From positions 2,384,267-2,448,266 of the forward strand of contig NZ_CP030287.1 of NCBI RefSeq assembly GCF_003287935.1: 64,000 nt of DNA, given 5' to 3'. A program made the position numbers and the translations under genes. Every line of letters starts with the position of its first letter. Within the stretch, counting starts at the first letter, position 1. Below the pieces are notes generated by a model, which had not been told where the DNA came from, did not search any database, and was given only the letters and a program-made list of their open reading frames with translations. Of the stretch, positions 19,230 to 29,858 are shown piece after piece. This DNA is from Streptomyces sp. ICC1 (GTDB lineage: Bacteria; Actinomycetota; Actinomycetes; Streptomycetales; Streptomycetaceae).

Positions 19230-20612
19230 TCAACGCTTGCGCCGCCGGCCCCGGCCGCCGCGCTGCGGCCCCGCGGCCGCCGCGGCCGCCGGGCCCGGCG
19301 TGCGGTCGGCGGACACCACCAGCGCGGCCAGCGCCGTCGTCACGGGTACCGAGGCGACCAGTCCGATCGAGCCCACGAGGGTCCGTACGATCTCCTCCGC
19401 GACCAGCTCGCTGTTGGCCACCGAACCCATACTGCTGTTCGCGATCGAGAACAGCAGGAGGAGCGGCAGCGCCGCGCCCGCATAGGCCAGTACCAAGGTG
19501 TTGACCACGGAGGCGATGTGGTCGCGACCGATCCGGATGCCTGCCCGGTACAGGCCTCGCGGACCCATCGAGGGGTCGGCCTGGTGGAGTTCCCAGACCG
19601 CGGACGTCTGGGTGACCGTCACGTCGTCGAGTACGCCCAGCGATCCGATGATGACACCCGCAAGCAGCAAACCGCTCATGTCGATGTCGGGGTAGAGCCC
19701 GTGGATCAGCCCGGTGTTGTCGTCGGTGTTGCCGCTGAGGACCGCCCAGTCGATGAACAGCGAGCCCAGCAGGCCGATCAGCAGCAGTGAGACGAGGGTG
19801 CCGAGGACCGCGACCGAGGTGCGGGCGGTCAGGCCGTGGCACATGTAGAGCGCGATCAACATGATCGCGCTGGCCCCGACCACCGCCACGACCAGCGGGT
19901 TCGATCCCTGAAGGATCGCCGGGAGGATGAAGAGGGTCAGTACGGCGAAGCTGACGGCCAGCGCGATGAGCGCGAACAGCCCGCGCATCCGCCCGACGAG
20001 GACGACGGCGAGGGCGAAGATGCCGGCCAGTACGGCCATGGGGAGCTTGCGGTTCACGTCGATCACGGAGTACTGGAGGTCCCGCGGCGCGTCCGGCGCG
20101 TAGGCGACCACCACTTCCTGGCCGTTCGTCAACTGGCGTGGCGCGCCGGGCTGGACGATCTCGACGAACTCGCGTCCCTTGTCCGGGCCGCTGCCGACCG
20201 CGACGGTGGCCTTCTTGCAGTCGCCGGTCTGGGAGGCCACGGCTTCGCGGCCCTCGGGGGTCGAGGTGTCGCCCGTGGCGGGCACCTGTGCCACGTTCAC
20301 GGATTTGCAGTCGACCTGCTCCAGCGAGACGACCTTGCCCTGCTGGGTCTGCCGGTCGAATCCCACCCCGGTGCGCTCGTGGCCCGGGGCGCCGCCCGGC
20401 CACAGCACCGCCATGCCGATCACCACGGCGGTGGCGAAGGGGATCAGCACGGCCGCGATCACCTTCCGCAGGTGCTTCGACACGGGGGCCGCGGGGCCAT
20501 GGCTGTGGGAGTGTCCGTGGGAGTGCCCCGGCTCCGGGTGCGCGTGGCCGGTGTGACCGGCGGGATCCGAGGGATCTGTGGGCTCGGTGGGGGGATGCGG
20601 CGAGGACGTCAC
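19230..20612 (-). CDS. YibE/F-family membrane protein
   Basis: About 460 residues. A His/Gly-rich N-terminal tail (HTGHAHPEPGHSHGHSHSHG) may bind metal. One membrane helix and a ~110-residue extracytoplasmic portion follow, then seven or so helices typical of YibE/F, including LALYMCHGLT-like and GVLDDVTVTQTSAVWEL motifs. The end is Ala- and Arg-rich. Function is not established. The start is uncertain: GTG 20612 (VTSSPHPPTEP) is given; GTG 20645 is also open; neither has a clear ribosome site. Confidence 0.82.
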   Translation of the reverse strand: MTSSPHPPTEPTDPSDPAGHTGHAHPEPGHSHGHSHSHGPAAPVSKHLRKVIAAVLIPFATAVVIGMAVLWPGGAPGHERTGVGFDRQTQQGKVVSLEQVDCKSVNVAQVPATGDTSTPEGREAVASQTGDCKKATVAVGSGPDKGREFVEIVQPGAPRQLTNGQEVVVAYAPDAPRDLQYSVIDVNRKLPMAVLAGIFALAVVLVGRMRGLFALIALAVSFAVLTLFILPAILQGSNPLVVAVVGASAIMLIALYMCHGLTARTSVAVLGTLVSLLLIGLLGSLFIDWAVLSGNTDDNTGLIHGLYPDIDMSGLLLAGVIIGSLGVLDDVTVTQTSAVWELHQADPSMGPRGLYRAGIRIGRDHIASVVNTLVLAYAGAALPLLLLFSIANSSMGSVANSELVAEEIVRTLVGSIGLVASVPVTTALAALVVSADRTPGPAAAAAAGPQRGGRGRRRKR

Positions 20613-20693
20613 CGGCTGATCATCGCAACAGATGAGGGGGCCCACTGTTCAGCACGCCACAGATGACGCTAGCGTGGGGGCTACTTTGCACAA

Positions 20694-22612
<1,919 letters not shown>

Positions 22613-22627
22613 CCCCGTCGGACCGAC

Positions 22628-22662
22628 CGGCCCGCGACCTTCATGGGGGGAGTCGCGGGCCG
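22628..22662 (+). terminator. hairpin after thiC
   Basis: 11-bp perfect stem, CGGCCCGCGAC at 22628-22638 and GTCGCGGGCCG at 22652-22662, 15 bases after the thiC stop. It probably ends the thiC transcript. Confidence 0.75.
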
Positions 22663-22668
22663 CTGTCG

Positions 22669-22990
22669 TTACTGGGGTGCGCCTGTTCGCTGGGCCGCGC
22701 GGAGGCGCTCGACCTGCTGGGCGATGAGGTCGGCTGGGAACGATGAGGTTCCGCCCACGTTGAGCGCCGAGAAGGACGCGATGGTGTTGCCCGTCCGCAC
22801 GACGACGAACGTCTTGTTTCCGGTCCAACCCTCGCCTTCGTAGGTCCGGCAGGAGGAGAGCGACTGCTTGAGATCCGCGAAGCGCCGCTCGGCTCGCCGT
22901 TCTTTGAAGGCGACAGCCTTCAGCTGCGCCGGCGTCAGCGGTGCCACCGCCACCGTCCCCTCGGCCGAGGGGACGGGAGACGGTGTCCCA
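22669..22990 (-). pseudogene. 5'-truncated fragment of a secreted or sensor-type domain protein
   Basis: An open minus-strand frame whose last ~95 residues look like a real domain (LTPAQLKAVAFKERRAERRF, SCRTYEGEGWTGNKTFVVVRTGNTIASFSAL). It resembles the C-terminal halves of actinobacterial lipoproteins or PknH-like sensor domains. No signal peptide or good start is present: upstream of about 22990 the frame runs out of phase into the neighbour, and precisely there lies a 24-bp direct repeat of thiC sequence. I infer that the 5' part was lost by rearrangement. A GTG start near 22950 with GAGGGG upstream cannot be excluded. Confidence 0.5.
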
Positions 22991-23014
22991 GAAGATCTCG
23001 CAGGACATCCGCCG
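22991..23014. repeat. 24-bp direct repeat of thiC sequence (second copy)
   Basis: The 24 bases at 22991-23014 are identical and in the same orientation to 22480-22503 inside thiC, which encode the stretch just after the [4Fe-4S] cysteines (KISQDIRR). They are 511 bp apart. The copy is not part of any sensible reading frame here. Confidence 0.85.
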
Positions 23015-23015
23015 C

Positions 23016-23588
23016 TCAGCGCGCCCGCTGCTTCTTCAGGATGCAGCGCTCGCCGTGGTCGGGATCGCCGATGTACGTCCACAGCGTCGGGGCCGCGGTC
23101 GTGCCGGTCGCCTCGTACTGGGTGCTCGCTTCATCCGGGCCGAAGGCGATGCGCACGGTCGACTGCGGTGGCCCGCCCCCGATCGGTGTGTCCGAGTCCG
23201 TGTCCCAGGTGCCTGTGCCCGTCCTGACCGGGGTGGGATCGGATCCGGAACCCGCCCCGCTCTCGGGGTCGGAGTAGTCGCCACAGGCGGATGAGGCACT
23301 GAACGTCCCGTCCCCGGCCAGGACGAGGCTGCCGCCCCGTTCGTCCGTCCACACTCCCGCCAGCTCGGCATCGGTCAGCACGACGGCGTCGCCCGGAGCT
23401 CCCGGGACCCAAAGCCGTCCCAGGGCGATCAGCGCGACCAGCAGCACCGGCGCGAGGACGGTTGCCAGGACTGCCAGCGCGGCGCAGCCCAAGGCTCCGG
23501 TGCAACCACCGATGGCGAGCCACTTGCCGAGTCGCCGGTGCGGGACGGGGCTCCACGGCGCGGTGGGCCGGTGGCCGGCAGTCGACAT
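23016..23588 (-). CDS. membrane-anchored hypothetical protein
   Basis: A 190-residue protein. Residues 24-55 (LGKWLAIGGCTGALGCAALAVLATVLAPVLLVALIAL) form one or two membrane helices; the rest is probably extracytoplasmic and includes ELAGVWTDERGGSLVLAGDGTFSASSACG, a short beta-type repeat seen in small exported streptomycete proteins, and ends KKQRAR. GAGGAAAG precedes ATG 23588. I do not recognise a function. Its 3' end lies at the edge of the rearranged segment behind thiC. Confidence 0.68.
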   Translation of the reverse strand: MSTAGHRPTAPWSPVPHRRLGKWLAIGGCTGALGCAALAVLATVLAPVLLVALIALGRLWVPGAPGDAVVLTDAELAGVWTDERGGSLVLAGDGTFSASSACGDYSDPESGAGSGSDPTPVRTGTGTWDTDSDTPIGGGPPQSTVRIAFGPDEASTQYEATGTTAAPTLWTYIGDPDHGERCILKKQRAR

Positions 23589-23730
23589 GGGCTTTCCTCG
23601 GTCTTGGCGTCGGCCACGGTTCCGGCCGCCAACGCCATCATCCACGGCCCCCGGCTACGCAGCAGCGGGGGGTCCGTCGATCTGACCTCAGGTCGGGCGG
23701 CGCACACGCCGGCCCGCTTTCGACCCGGCA

Positions 23731-24867
23731 CTAGGCGGGTGAGTGCTCCGATGTTTCACGTGAAACAGGGACCGATGTTTCACGTGAAACACGGCTCACC
23801 GCGAAGTCCCGATTGGCTTCGGTCTGGCGCCGGTAGGACTCCGGCAGATCGGGCAGGGCCAGCAGTCGGTCGCAGGCGCGCAGCGAGGCGGACATGTCCC
23901 CCACCCAATACGCGGTGATGGAGTGCTCGAAGAGCAGCCCCCACCGGTACACCCACGGCTGGACGAAGAGCAGGTCCTCCGGCTCCGGCCGGTCCAGAAC
24001 CGCCCTGGTGATCGCGTGCGCGGTGTGGTGGCGCCCCAGCAGGCGCAGCCTGGAAGCGAGTTCGTAGCAGGCCTCCAGGCGGGCAGGCCGGGACTCCCAG
24101 GCCCGGGAGAGGGCGTCCAGGGCTGCGGGGTGGTCCCCGGACTCGCCGTTCAGGACGCCGACTTGGAGCAGGGCGAAGTAGACCTCCTCGTTCCACCCGC
24201 CCATGGCCGCGCGGCGCTCGTAGAGGCGGATGGCCTCGGCGGTGTCGCCCATGTCGCGCATCGTCTGGGCGAGGTAGAAGACGGTGCGGGGGTTCGACGG
24301 GTCCCGCAGCAGTTCTGCGCCGAGCAGGCGCGCGTCCCGCTCGAACTTGTCGTGTCGGGAGCCGCCGTCCGCGTAGTCCTCGATCACCAGTGCGTCCAGG
24401 TTCTCCTGGATTCCGGGGCGCTGGTCGTTCTCGTCGGGGCGGTCGCAGGTGAGGTACTCGTGGGTGACGCCCTCGTACCGCCAGGGAAGGCCGGCGCGGA
24501 CCAGGCGTTTGATCCGGTACTCGGTCGTGCCCTCGTGGCGCAGCATGTACGAGTCCGCGGTGAGCGGGGGCAGCCGGCCGGTGCGGCGCAGGACGAGGTC
24601 GGCGTCGAGGAGCAGCAGGTAGTCGGCCTTGCCGCGGGCATGGCCGATGTTCAGGCTCCGGTTGTGCCCGAAGTTCGTCCAGGGCTCCTCGCGGAGTTCT
24701 CCGGGGATGCCGCGCAATGCTTCGCGGACGAGGTCCTGGGTGCCGTCGGTGGAACCCGTGTCGGAGATGACCCAGGTGTCGATGAGGTCCCGCACGGAGT
24801 CGAGGCAGCGCTCGATGACGGCGGCCTCGTTCTTCACGATCATGCAGAGGCAAATGGTCGGCTTCAC
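23731..24867 (-). CDS. family 2 glycosyltransferase with TPR-like tail
   Basis: A 378-residue protein. The N-terminal GT-A domain (KPTICLCMIVKNEAAVIERCLDSV..., SDTGSTDGT, LLLDADLVL as the DxD motif) is that of WaaE/KdtX-like family 2 transferases. Residues about 190-350 are TPR-like helices (TVFYLAQTMRDMGDTAEAIRLYERRA). The acceptor is unknown. Start is a GTG. The final codons read VSRET twice: they are two parS sites used as coding sequence. Confidence 0.87.
   Translation of the reverse strand: MKPTICLCMIVKNEAAVIERCLDSVRDLIDTWVISDTGSTDGTQDLVREALRGIPGELREEPWTNFGHNRSLNIGHARGKADYLLLLDADLVLRRTGRLPPLTADSYMLRHEGTTEYRIKRLVRAGLPWRYEGVTHEYLTCDRPDENDQRPGIQENLDALVIEDYADGGSRHDKFERDARLLGAELLRDPSNPRTVFYLAQTMRDMGDTAEAIRLYERRAAMGGWNEEVYFALLQVGVLNGESGDHPAALDALSRAWESRPARLEACYELASRLRLLGRHHTAHAITRAVLDRPEPEDLLFVQPWVYRWGLLFEHSITAYWVGDMSASLRACDRLLALPDLPESYRRQTEANRDFAVSRVSRETSVPVSRETSEHSPA
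23752..23767. promoter_or_regulatory. parS site 5 (ParB binding), within coding sequence
   Basis: Perfect TGTTTCACGTGAAACA inside the 3' end of the glycosyltransferase gene, where it encodes VSRETS on the minus strand. Confidence 0.93.
23776..23791. promoter_or_regulatory. parS site 6 (ParB binding), within coding sequence
   Basis: Perfect TGTTTCACGTGAAACA starting 24 bp after the start of site 5, in the same reading frame of the glycosyltransferase gene. Confidence 0.93.
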
Positions 24868-25100
24868 GGCGGCTGACCCTAGGGACGGCCTTCGGCCGGG
24901 CGGGTGCGCCGCGCCGGTGTGTGGCCCCGAGTGGCCGTGTCCCGGGCGGCCAAGTGGCCGTGCGCGCTGCTCCGTTCCGCTGACCGATGGGCGCGCCGGT
25001 CGGACTCGGGAGATTCGGATCCTCAGGATGGCCCGCGGAGCCTGGTCTTGTTTCCGGGCTTCGTAGGTTCATTCGATCCGGTGTGCGCGAGGAGCGGTAG

Positions 25101-25973
25101 ATGAGTTCTGAGAAGAAGGCCCGTACGTACCTGGGGCCGGTGCCCCGACGGGCCGGGTGGCTGGTGGGAGGCACGTTCGCCTCGGTGGCCCTGGTGCTGG
25201 CGGGAATGGCGTCCCCGGCCGTCGGGCTGGCCGCGGCGTCCGGAAATTCGGACTCCTGCAAGTCCGGGCAGCACAGGCCGGACGCCACCCGGGCCCAGGA
25301 CGCGGCTGTCGAGACCGTGCAGCTGGATCGCGACGACAAGTGCAAGGTGGGCCCGACCGGCCCACGGGGTCCGCGCGGACCCAAGGGGCAAACGGGTAAC
25401 ACGGGACCGACGGGTCCGCGCGGCTACACCGGTCCGACCGGCCCGACCGGTCCGACGGGTACGGCGGGCACCAACGGTCTGACGGGTCCGACCGGTCCGA
25501 CGGGTACGGCGGGCACCAACGGTCTGACGGGTCCGACCGGTCCCACCGGCCCGCGGGGCGCCAGCGGCGTGTGTTACGACGTCGACGCCCACCGGCCCGC
25601 GGCATCTCGCGAGGTCAAGGCGGTGCTCTCGGCAGGCGTCACCTACGCCGGCATCCGCGACCTGCAGCCCAACGTGACCCCCTGGCGCTGGTACGACCTG
25701 ACCACTACGGGGGAGACCTACCCCGAAGACGCGTGTGCGGTGTCGATCTCCGAGCAGGCCAACATCGTCAACGTCGAGGTGCTGACCACGGGTGGCCTCG
25801 TCTACGAGACCTCCTGCGACATCGACCCCGGTACTCCGGACGCACTCGTCTGCACCGGGGTGTGGGCGGCAGCGAGTCCTCAGCCCACCCCGGGTGCGAA
25901 CGGCCTGGCCCGGTTCGCGCACAAGGCGCTGAGCAGGGAGGACCGCAACATCAAGCCCGTGGAGACCAAGTAG
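25101..25973 (+). CDS. exported collagen-like protein
   Basis: A 290-residue protein. Residues about 18-45 ([28 protein letters not shown]) form a signal peptide or membrane anchor. Residues 84-156 are about 24 uninterrupted Gly-X-Y triplets, mostly GPT, GPR and GTA, the collagen triple-helix pattern. The C-terminal 130 residues form a cysteine-containing globular domain (VCYDVD... CAVS... SCDID... LVCTG), perhaps the trimerisation unit. Its job at the cell surface is unknown. The Thr-rich triplets are typical of bacterial collagens, which lack hydroxyproline. Confidence 0.82.
   Translation: MSSEKKARTYLGPVPRRAGWLVGGTFASVALVLAGMASPAVGLAAASGNSDSCKSGQHRPDATRAQDAAVETVQLDRDDKCKVGPTGPRGPRGPKGQTGNTGPTGPRGYTGPTGPTGPTGTAGTNGLTGPTGPTGTAGTNGLTGPTGPTGPRGASGVCYDVDAHRPAASREVKAVLSAGVTYAGIRDLQPNVTPWRWYDLTTTGETYPEDACAVSISEQANIVNVEVLTTGGLVYETSCDIDPGTPDALVCTGVWAAASPQPTPGANGLARFAHKALSREDRNIKPVETK
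25440..25529 (+). repeat. two tandem 45-bp units inside the collagen-like gene
   Basis: Residues 114-128 and 129-143 are the same 15-residue unit, [15 protein letters not shown], encoded by two adjacent near-identical 45-bp blocks. Repeat-number change by slippage is likely. Confidence 0.8.
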
Positions 25974-25980
25974 CGGGAAG

Positions 25981-26799
25981 TCACCGCGGCTCGGACTCCG
26001 GGCCGCCGAAGTCCGGGCTGGTGAAGTCCGGAGACGAGTAGCCGGGACGGGGACCCTCCGAAGGGGCCCCGGGGCTGGTGAAATCGGGCCGGGTGTATCC
26101 CAGGTTGGGGATGCGCCCGGCCCCCGGTTTGCGCTGGGTCGGAAGCGCGGCAGCCGCGCTGGGGTCGGCCAGCGCGTCCCGCAGGAACGGCATGATGCCG
26201 CGCTCCAGCAGGGCGTTGCGCCAGGCTTCCCGGGCCCGCGCCACCTCGTCGGGCACCGCTTCGGTCTCGTCCGCCACGACCTCGGTGGAACTGTTGCGGA
26301 CCGCCGTCACCAGCAGGCCGATGACGGCGAAGAGCAGGGCCGCGGCCGTGAGCCCGCCGAAGAGCCAGCCCGCCGTCAGCATCGTTTCGGCGAAGGCGGG
26401 TTCGGGCTCGATCATCTTCAGGATGTAGCCCACCATCAGGAAGATCAGCATGGCGGTGCCGGCCAGGACCGGCGCGAGGACCGCGACCACGGCACTGACG
26501 CCCGCGCCGCCTCCCGTGCCCTGTCCGCCGCCCTCCTCCGCCGTGGTTCCGGGCGTGGACAGGATCTCGTCCTGCCGCTGCTTGCGGACCTTCACGTAGT
26601 GGTCGTACTCGGCCGCCGCCGCGGCTGTCAGCAGCGCGGTGGCCCCCATGGCCATGGTGCGCAGCTGTTCGGCGTTCAGCCGTTCGCCTATGGAGGCGAG
26701 CTCGGGCCGGTCGTTCGCTGTGCGCAGCGCCTCTTCGAGGAGCCGATCGAACTCCGGTCGGTCTTCGGTGAGCAGGTGCGGAGCGCTGGTCATGTGCAT
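25981..26799 (-). CDS. hypothetical protein with two membrane helices and Pro-rich tail
   Basis: A 272-residue protein. An N-terminal helical region (residues 10-75) is followed by a Gly-rich stretch, two membrane helices (about 101-130 and 141-168), a charged segment and a tail with repeats of the type YTRPDFTSPG / YSSPDFTSPDFGGP. The tail could be a protein-binding or disordered region. Start is ATG 26799 or 26793. Not recognised; convergent with the collagen-like gene. Confidence 0.7.
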   Translation of the reverse strand: MHMTSAPHLLTEDRPEFDRLLEEALRTANDRPELASIGERLNAEQLRTMAMGATALLTAAAAAEYDHYVKVRKQRQDEILSTPGTTAEEGGGQGTGGGAGVSAVVAVLAPVLAGTAMLIFLMVGYILKMIEPEPAFAETMLTAGWLFGGLTAAALLFAVIGLLVTAVRNSSTEVVADETEAVPDEVARAREAWRNALLERGIMPFLRDALADPSAAAALPTQRKPGAGRIPNLGYTRPDFTSPGAPSEGPRPGYSSPDFTSPDFGGPESEPR

Positions 26800-26947
26800 C
26801 CCCCGATGCTCCGTAGAAGCCGGTATGCCCGCGTAGACCCGGGCGCCGGCACAAACGGAGGAGAGCCTGCTACGGATAGAGCGATGGTAGAGCGCCCATG
26901 CCGTGCCTTGACAGGGGCTTTCCGGAAATACCCTGCTCCGGGAAGCC

Positions 26948-28150
26948 CTAGTCGTTCAGCGGGAGTTGTACGACGAGCAGTTTGCCCGCCATGGTGACAC
27001 CGCCGTCCATGGCGATGGCCAGGCCTTCCGCGTAGACGTGGGGGCCCACCACGGCCTCCGGACCGCGCGACGCGTCGCCGTCCTCGGTGCCCACCTCGCC
27101 CAGCAGGTACGGGATGGGACTGTGCCCGTGCACGACGCGGCTGCCGCCGTAGGTGCCGAGGAGCTCGCGGACGGCAGCGGGGCCGCTGTCCTCGTCCCGG
27201 AAGGCGAAGCGCTTGGTGAACTTGCGGAACAGGTCCCAGGTGATGTCGGCGTCGTTGCGGTTGAGCAGCTCGTGGATGGTGTCGTTCACGTCCTCGACCG
27301 AGTCGCCGTAGTCGAGGTAGGCGGTGGTGTCGGAGTGCAGGAGCAGGTGGTCCTCCACGAGGACCGCCGCGTCCAGCCGGGACATCCACTGCAGGTGGAC
27401 GTCCTGGAGGCGCTCCATGTCGGTGCGCTGCCCGCCGTTGAGGAGCCAGGCCGCCTGGAAGGTGGCGGTGCCGGCGCCGGAGGCGACGGGCGTGTCGCCG
27501 AACCGCTTGGCGCCGATGAGGAGCAGCTCGTGGTTGCCCATGAGCGCCTTGCAGTAGCCGCCGGCGGCGGCGGCCTCGGCGGAGAGCCGCATGACGAGGT
27601 CGATGACCCCGATGCCGTCGGGGCCGCGATCGGTGAAGTCGCCGAGGAACCAGAGCCGGGCGTTGCCGGCGGACCAGTTGTGGTCGGCGTCGATGAGCCC
27701 CTGCGCCCGCAGCTCGGTGACGAGTTCGTCGAGGTAGCCGTGGACGTCGCCGACGACGTAGAGCGGGCCCGGGCCGTCCGCCGAGGCTTCCTGGGGGACG
27801 TACTGGACCTGGACGGTGTCACCGGGGCCGCCGAGGGCGCCGAGCCCGATGACGGGCAGGTCCCGCTGCGTCGGGGTGTAGCCCTCGTCGGGCTCGTCCT
27901 CCTCCGCGGCGTGGCCCATGGCGCGCACGGGTTCGCCGTAGCCATGTCCGTAGCCGTACCCGTGCTGTGGGGGGACGGGAGCCGGGGGCTGGTCGTAGTA
28001 CGCGGGGTACGCGCCGTGGACGGAGGCGGCACCGGGAAGCCCGGTCGGCGCCGCGATCACGGCATGCGGGGCTGGTTCGGCGACCGGCAACCGGAAGTCC
28101 CGCTCGGTGTCAGTCCGCACCGCGGGTCCCTGACCGGCCCCCTGAGTCAT
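26948..28150 (-). CDS. PPP-family metallophosphoesterase (Ser/Thr phosphatase-like)
   Basis: A 400-residue protein. The metallophosphoesterase core shows GDVHG, GDFTDRG and GNHE, the metal-binding motifs of PPP phosphatases, starting near residue 135, with a later HGH. The first ~130 residues are Gly/Tyr/Pro-rich (YGYGHGYG) and probably disordered. It may dephosphorylate proteins or Ap4A-type nucleotides. ATG 28150 has GGAGGGG just upstream; a GTG at 28183 is an alternative. Protein end: KLLVVQLPLND. Confidence 0.87.
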   Translation of the reverse strand: MTQGAGQGPAVRTDTERDFRLPVAEPAPHAVIAAPTGLPGAASVHGAYPAYYDQPPAPVPPQHGYGYGHGYGEPVRAMGHAAEEDEPDEGYTPTQRDLPVIGLGALGGPGDTVQVQYVPQEASADGPGPLYVVGDVHGYLDELVTELRAQGLIDADHNWSAGNARLWFLGDFTDRGPDGIGVIDLVMRLSAEAAAAGGYCKALMGNHELLLIGAKRFGDTPVASGAGTATFQAAWLLNGGQRTDMERLQDVHLQWMSRLDAAVLVEDHLLLHSDTTAYLDYGDSVEDVNDTIHELLNRNDADITWDLFRKFTKRFAFRDEDSGPAAVRELLGTYGGSRVVHGHSPIPYLLGEVGTEDGDASRGPEAVVGPHVYAEGLAIAMDGGVTMAGKLLVVQLPLND

Positions 28151-28380
28151 CGACCCCTCCACCACCGTCGCGCTGCCGTACACCTGCGGACCCTTCCGCC
28201 TCCGGGGCGGAGGGTCCGTGATGTCGTGCGCCCATCATAGGAATGCAGCTCGCGCTCTGTGACGCACCAGGGGTGGTGAATCCTGTCCGGAGCCGTTCGT
28301 TCCTGGTGTTTTCTCCCGATATCGGTGTTGCTGAAATCCTCGGCGGGGCCGGCGGCCCCGCCGGTGGGCCGGCGTGGTGG

Positions 28381-29496
28381 TCAGTCCTGCGCCGGGGAGC
28401 GGGGCGGACTGACGGTCGTACGGGGCTGCCTGCGCTGGGAGGAGGTGCGGATGATCAGCTCGGTCGGGACGACTTGTTCGACGGGGCCACCCGTGTCGAC
28501 GCCCTCGATGGCGTCGATGAGCAGCTGTACGACGGCGGTGCCGATGCGGCGCGGTTTGAGGGACAGGGTGGTGATGGGCGGTTCGGTGTTGGCGTACACG
28601 GTGGATTCGCTGCAGCACACGAGCAGCAGGTCTTCGGGAACGCGCAGGCCGTAGCGCCGGGCGGCGGCCAGCAGGTCGGTGCCGTTGGGGTCGAAGAGCC
28701 CGTAGACGGCATCGGGCCGGTCGGGCCGGGCGAGCAGCCGGTCGGCGGCGACGGCGCCGGCGCACGGATCGTGGGCGGGGTAGGACTCGTAGACGGGATC
28801 CTGGCCCACGCGCTCGCACCAGTTCAGGTAGGCGGTGGTGGAGAGCCGGGTGTAGGTGTCGGTGGTGGTGCCGGTCAGCAGCCCGATGCGGCGGGCGCCG
28901 GCGGCGGCGAGGTGGTCGAGGAGGCCCAGTACGGCGGCCTCGTGATCGTTGTCGACCCACGCGGTGACGGGGAGTGAACCGGCCGGGCGGCCGTCCGAGA
29001 CCACGGGCAGGCCCTGGCGGACCAGTTCGGTGACGACGGGATCGTGGTCGGAGGGGTCGATGACGACGGTGCCGTCGAGGGCCACGTTGGACCAGACGTC
29101 GTGTCGGGAGGTGGCGGGGAGGATGACGAGGGCGTAGCCGCGAGCGAGCGCGGCGGAGGTGGCGGCCCTGGCCATCTCGGCGAAGTACGCGAATTCGGTG
29201 AAGGTGAAAGGTTCATCCCCGTACGTAGTCACGGTCAGGCCGATGAGGCCCGACTTGCCGGTACGGAGGGTGCGGGCCGCCGCGGAGGGGCGGTAGCCCA
29301 GCCGGTCTGCGACTTCGCGAACGTGGCGGCGGGTGGCGTCCGGCAGCCGCCCCTTGCCATTGAGCGCGTCGGAGACGGTCGTGATCGAGACGCCCGCCGC
29401 GGCGGCCACGTCCCTGATGCCGGCCCGGCTTTGTCGGCCGGCGGCCCGCCGGGTGGTCTCGGTCCGGCTCACCTGATGCTTCCCTGCTGCTGTCAT
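28381..29496 (-). CDS. LacI-family transcriptional regulator
   Basis: A 371-residue regulator. The LacI headpiece is at residues 24-70 (AGIRDVAAAAGVSITTVSDALNGKGRLPDATRRHVREVADRLGY) and the periplasmic-binding-protein-like sugar domain fills the rest (GLTVTTYGD... TELIIRTSSQRR). The effector is unknown. The gap to the divergent aminotransferase gene carries a perfect 22-bp palindrome. In S. coelicolor this position holds a regulator named RstP, as I recall; the name is not asserted here. Confidence 0.9.
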   Translation of the reverse strand: MTAAGKHQVSRTETTRRAAGRQSRAGIRDVAAAAGVSITTVSDALNGKGRLPDATRRHVREVADRLGYRPSAAARTLRTGKSGLIGLTVTTYGDEPFTFTEFAYFAEMARAATSAALARGYALVILPATSRHDVWSNVALDGTVVIDPSDHDPVVTELVRQGLPVVSDGRPAGSLPVTAWVDNDHEAAVLGLLDHLAAAGARRIGLLTGTTTDTYTRLSTTAYLNWCERVGQDPVYESYPAHDPCAGAVAADRLLARPDRPDAVYGLFDPNGTDLLAAARRYGLRVPEDLLLVCCSESTVYANTEPPITTLSLKPRRIGTAVVQLLIDAIEGVDTGGPVEQVVPTELIIRTSSQRRQPRTTVSPPRSPAQD

Positions 29497-29858
29497 GGCG
29501 TGCCGATAGTAGGGCTCGGTGGCCCGGGTGGTCCGGATGCATATGCAGGCGTTGACAGGCACGATTCTGCACGGTTCGCCACCCCCAATGACCTTGGAAA
29601 TAGAGGTGTTTGGTTGCGGAGAGTGTCGGGTGCACTTGTCGTCGGGCCCGGGCATGCCAAAACGGACCGCTCTCGGGCCGGTCTCAACTCACCTGTACGA
29701 GGGACGCGCGCCACGGCGCAGGCCACCGGCGCACGCATATATGCGTGCGCTCTCCCGCATTCCTGGCGCCTGCCGTTCTCGGATGGACGGAATCCTCATA
29801 AGGTGAGGAGTATTGAGTCGACGGCGACGTCGTACGGGATGGTCGAGGAGGACCTGCG
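29497..29858. promoter_or_regulatory. 362-bp divergent intergenic region with operator-like palindromes
   Basis: This gap separates the LacI gene and the aminotransferase gene. It holds a perfect 22-bp palindrome at 29729-29750 (each half GCGCACGCATA) and a shorter one, TGCATATGCA, at 29538-29547, beside a TTGACA at 29552-29557. No further gene was seen. Confidence 0.5.
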
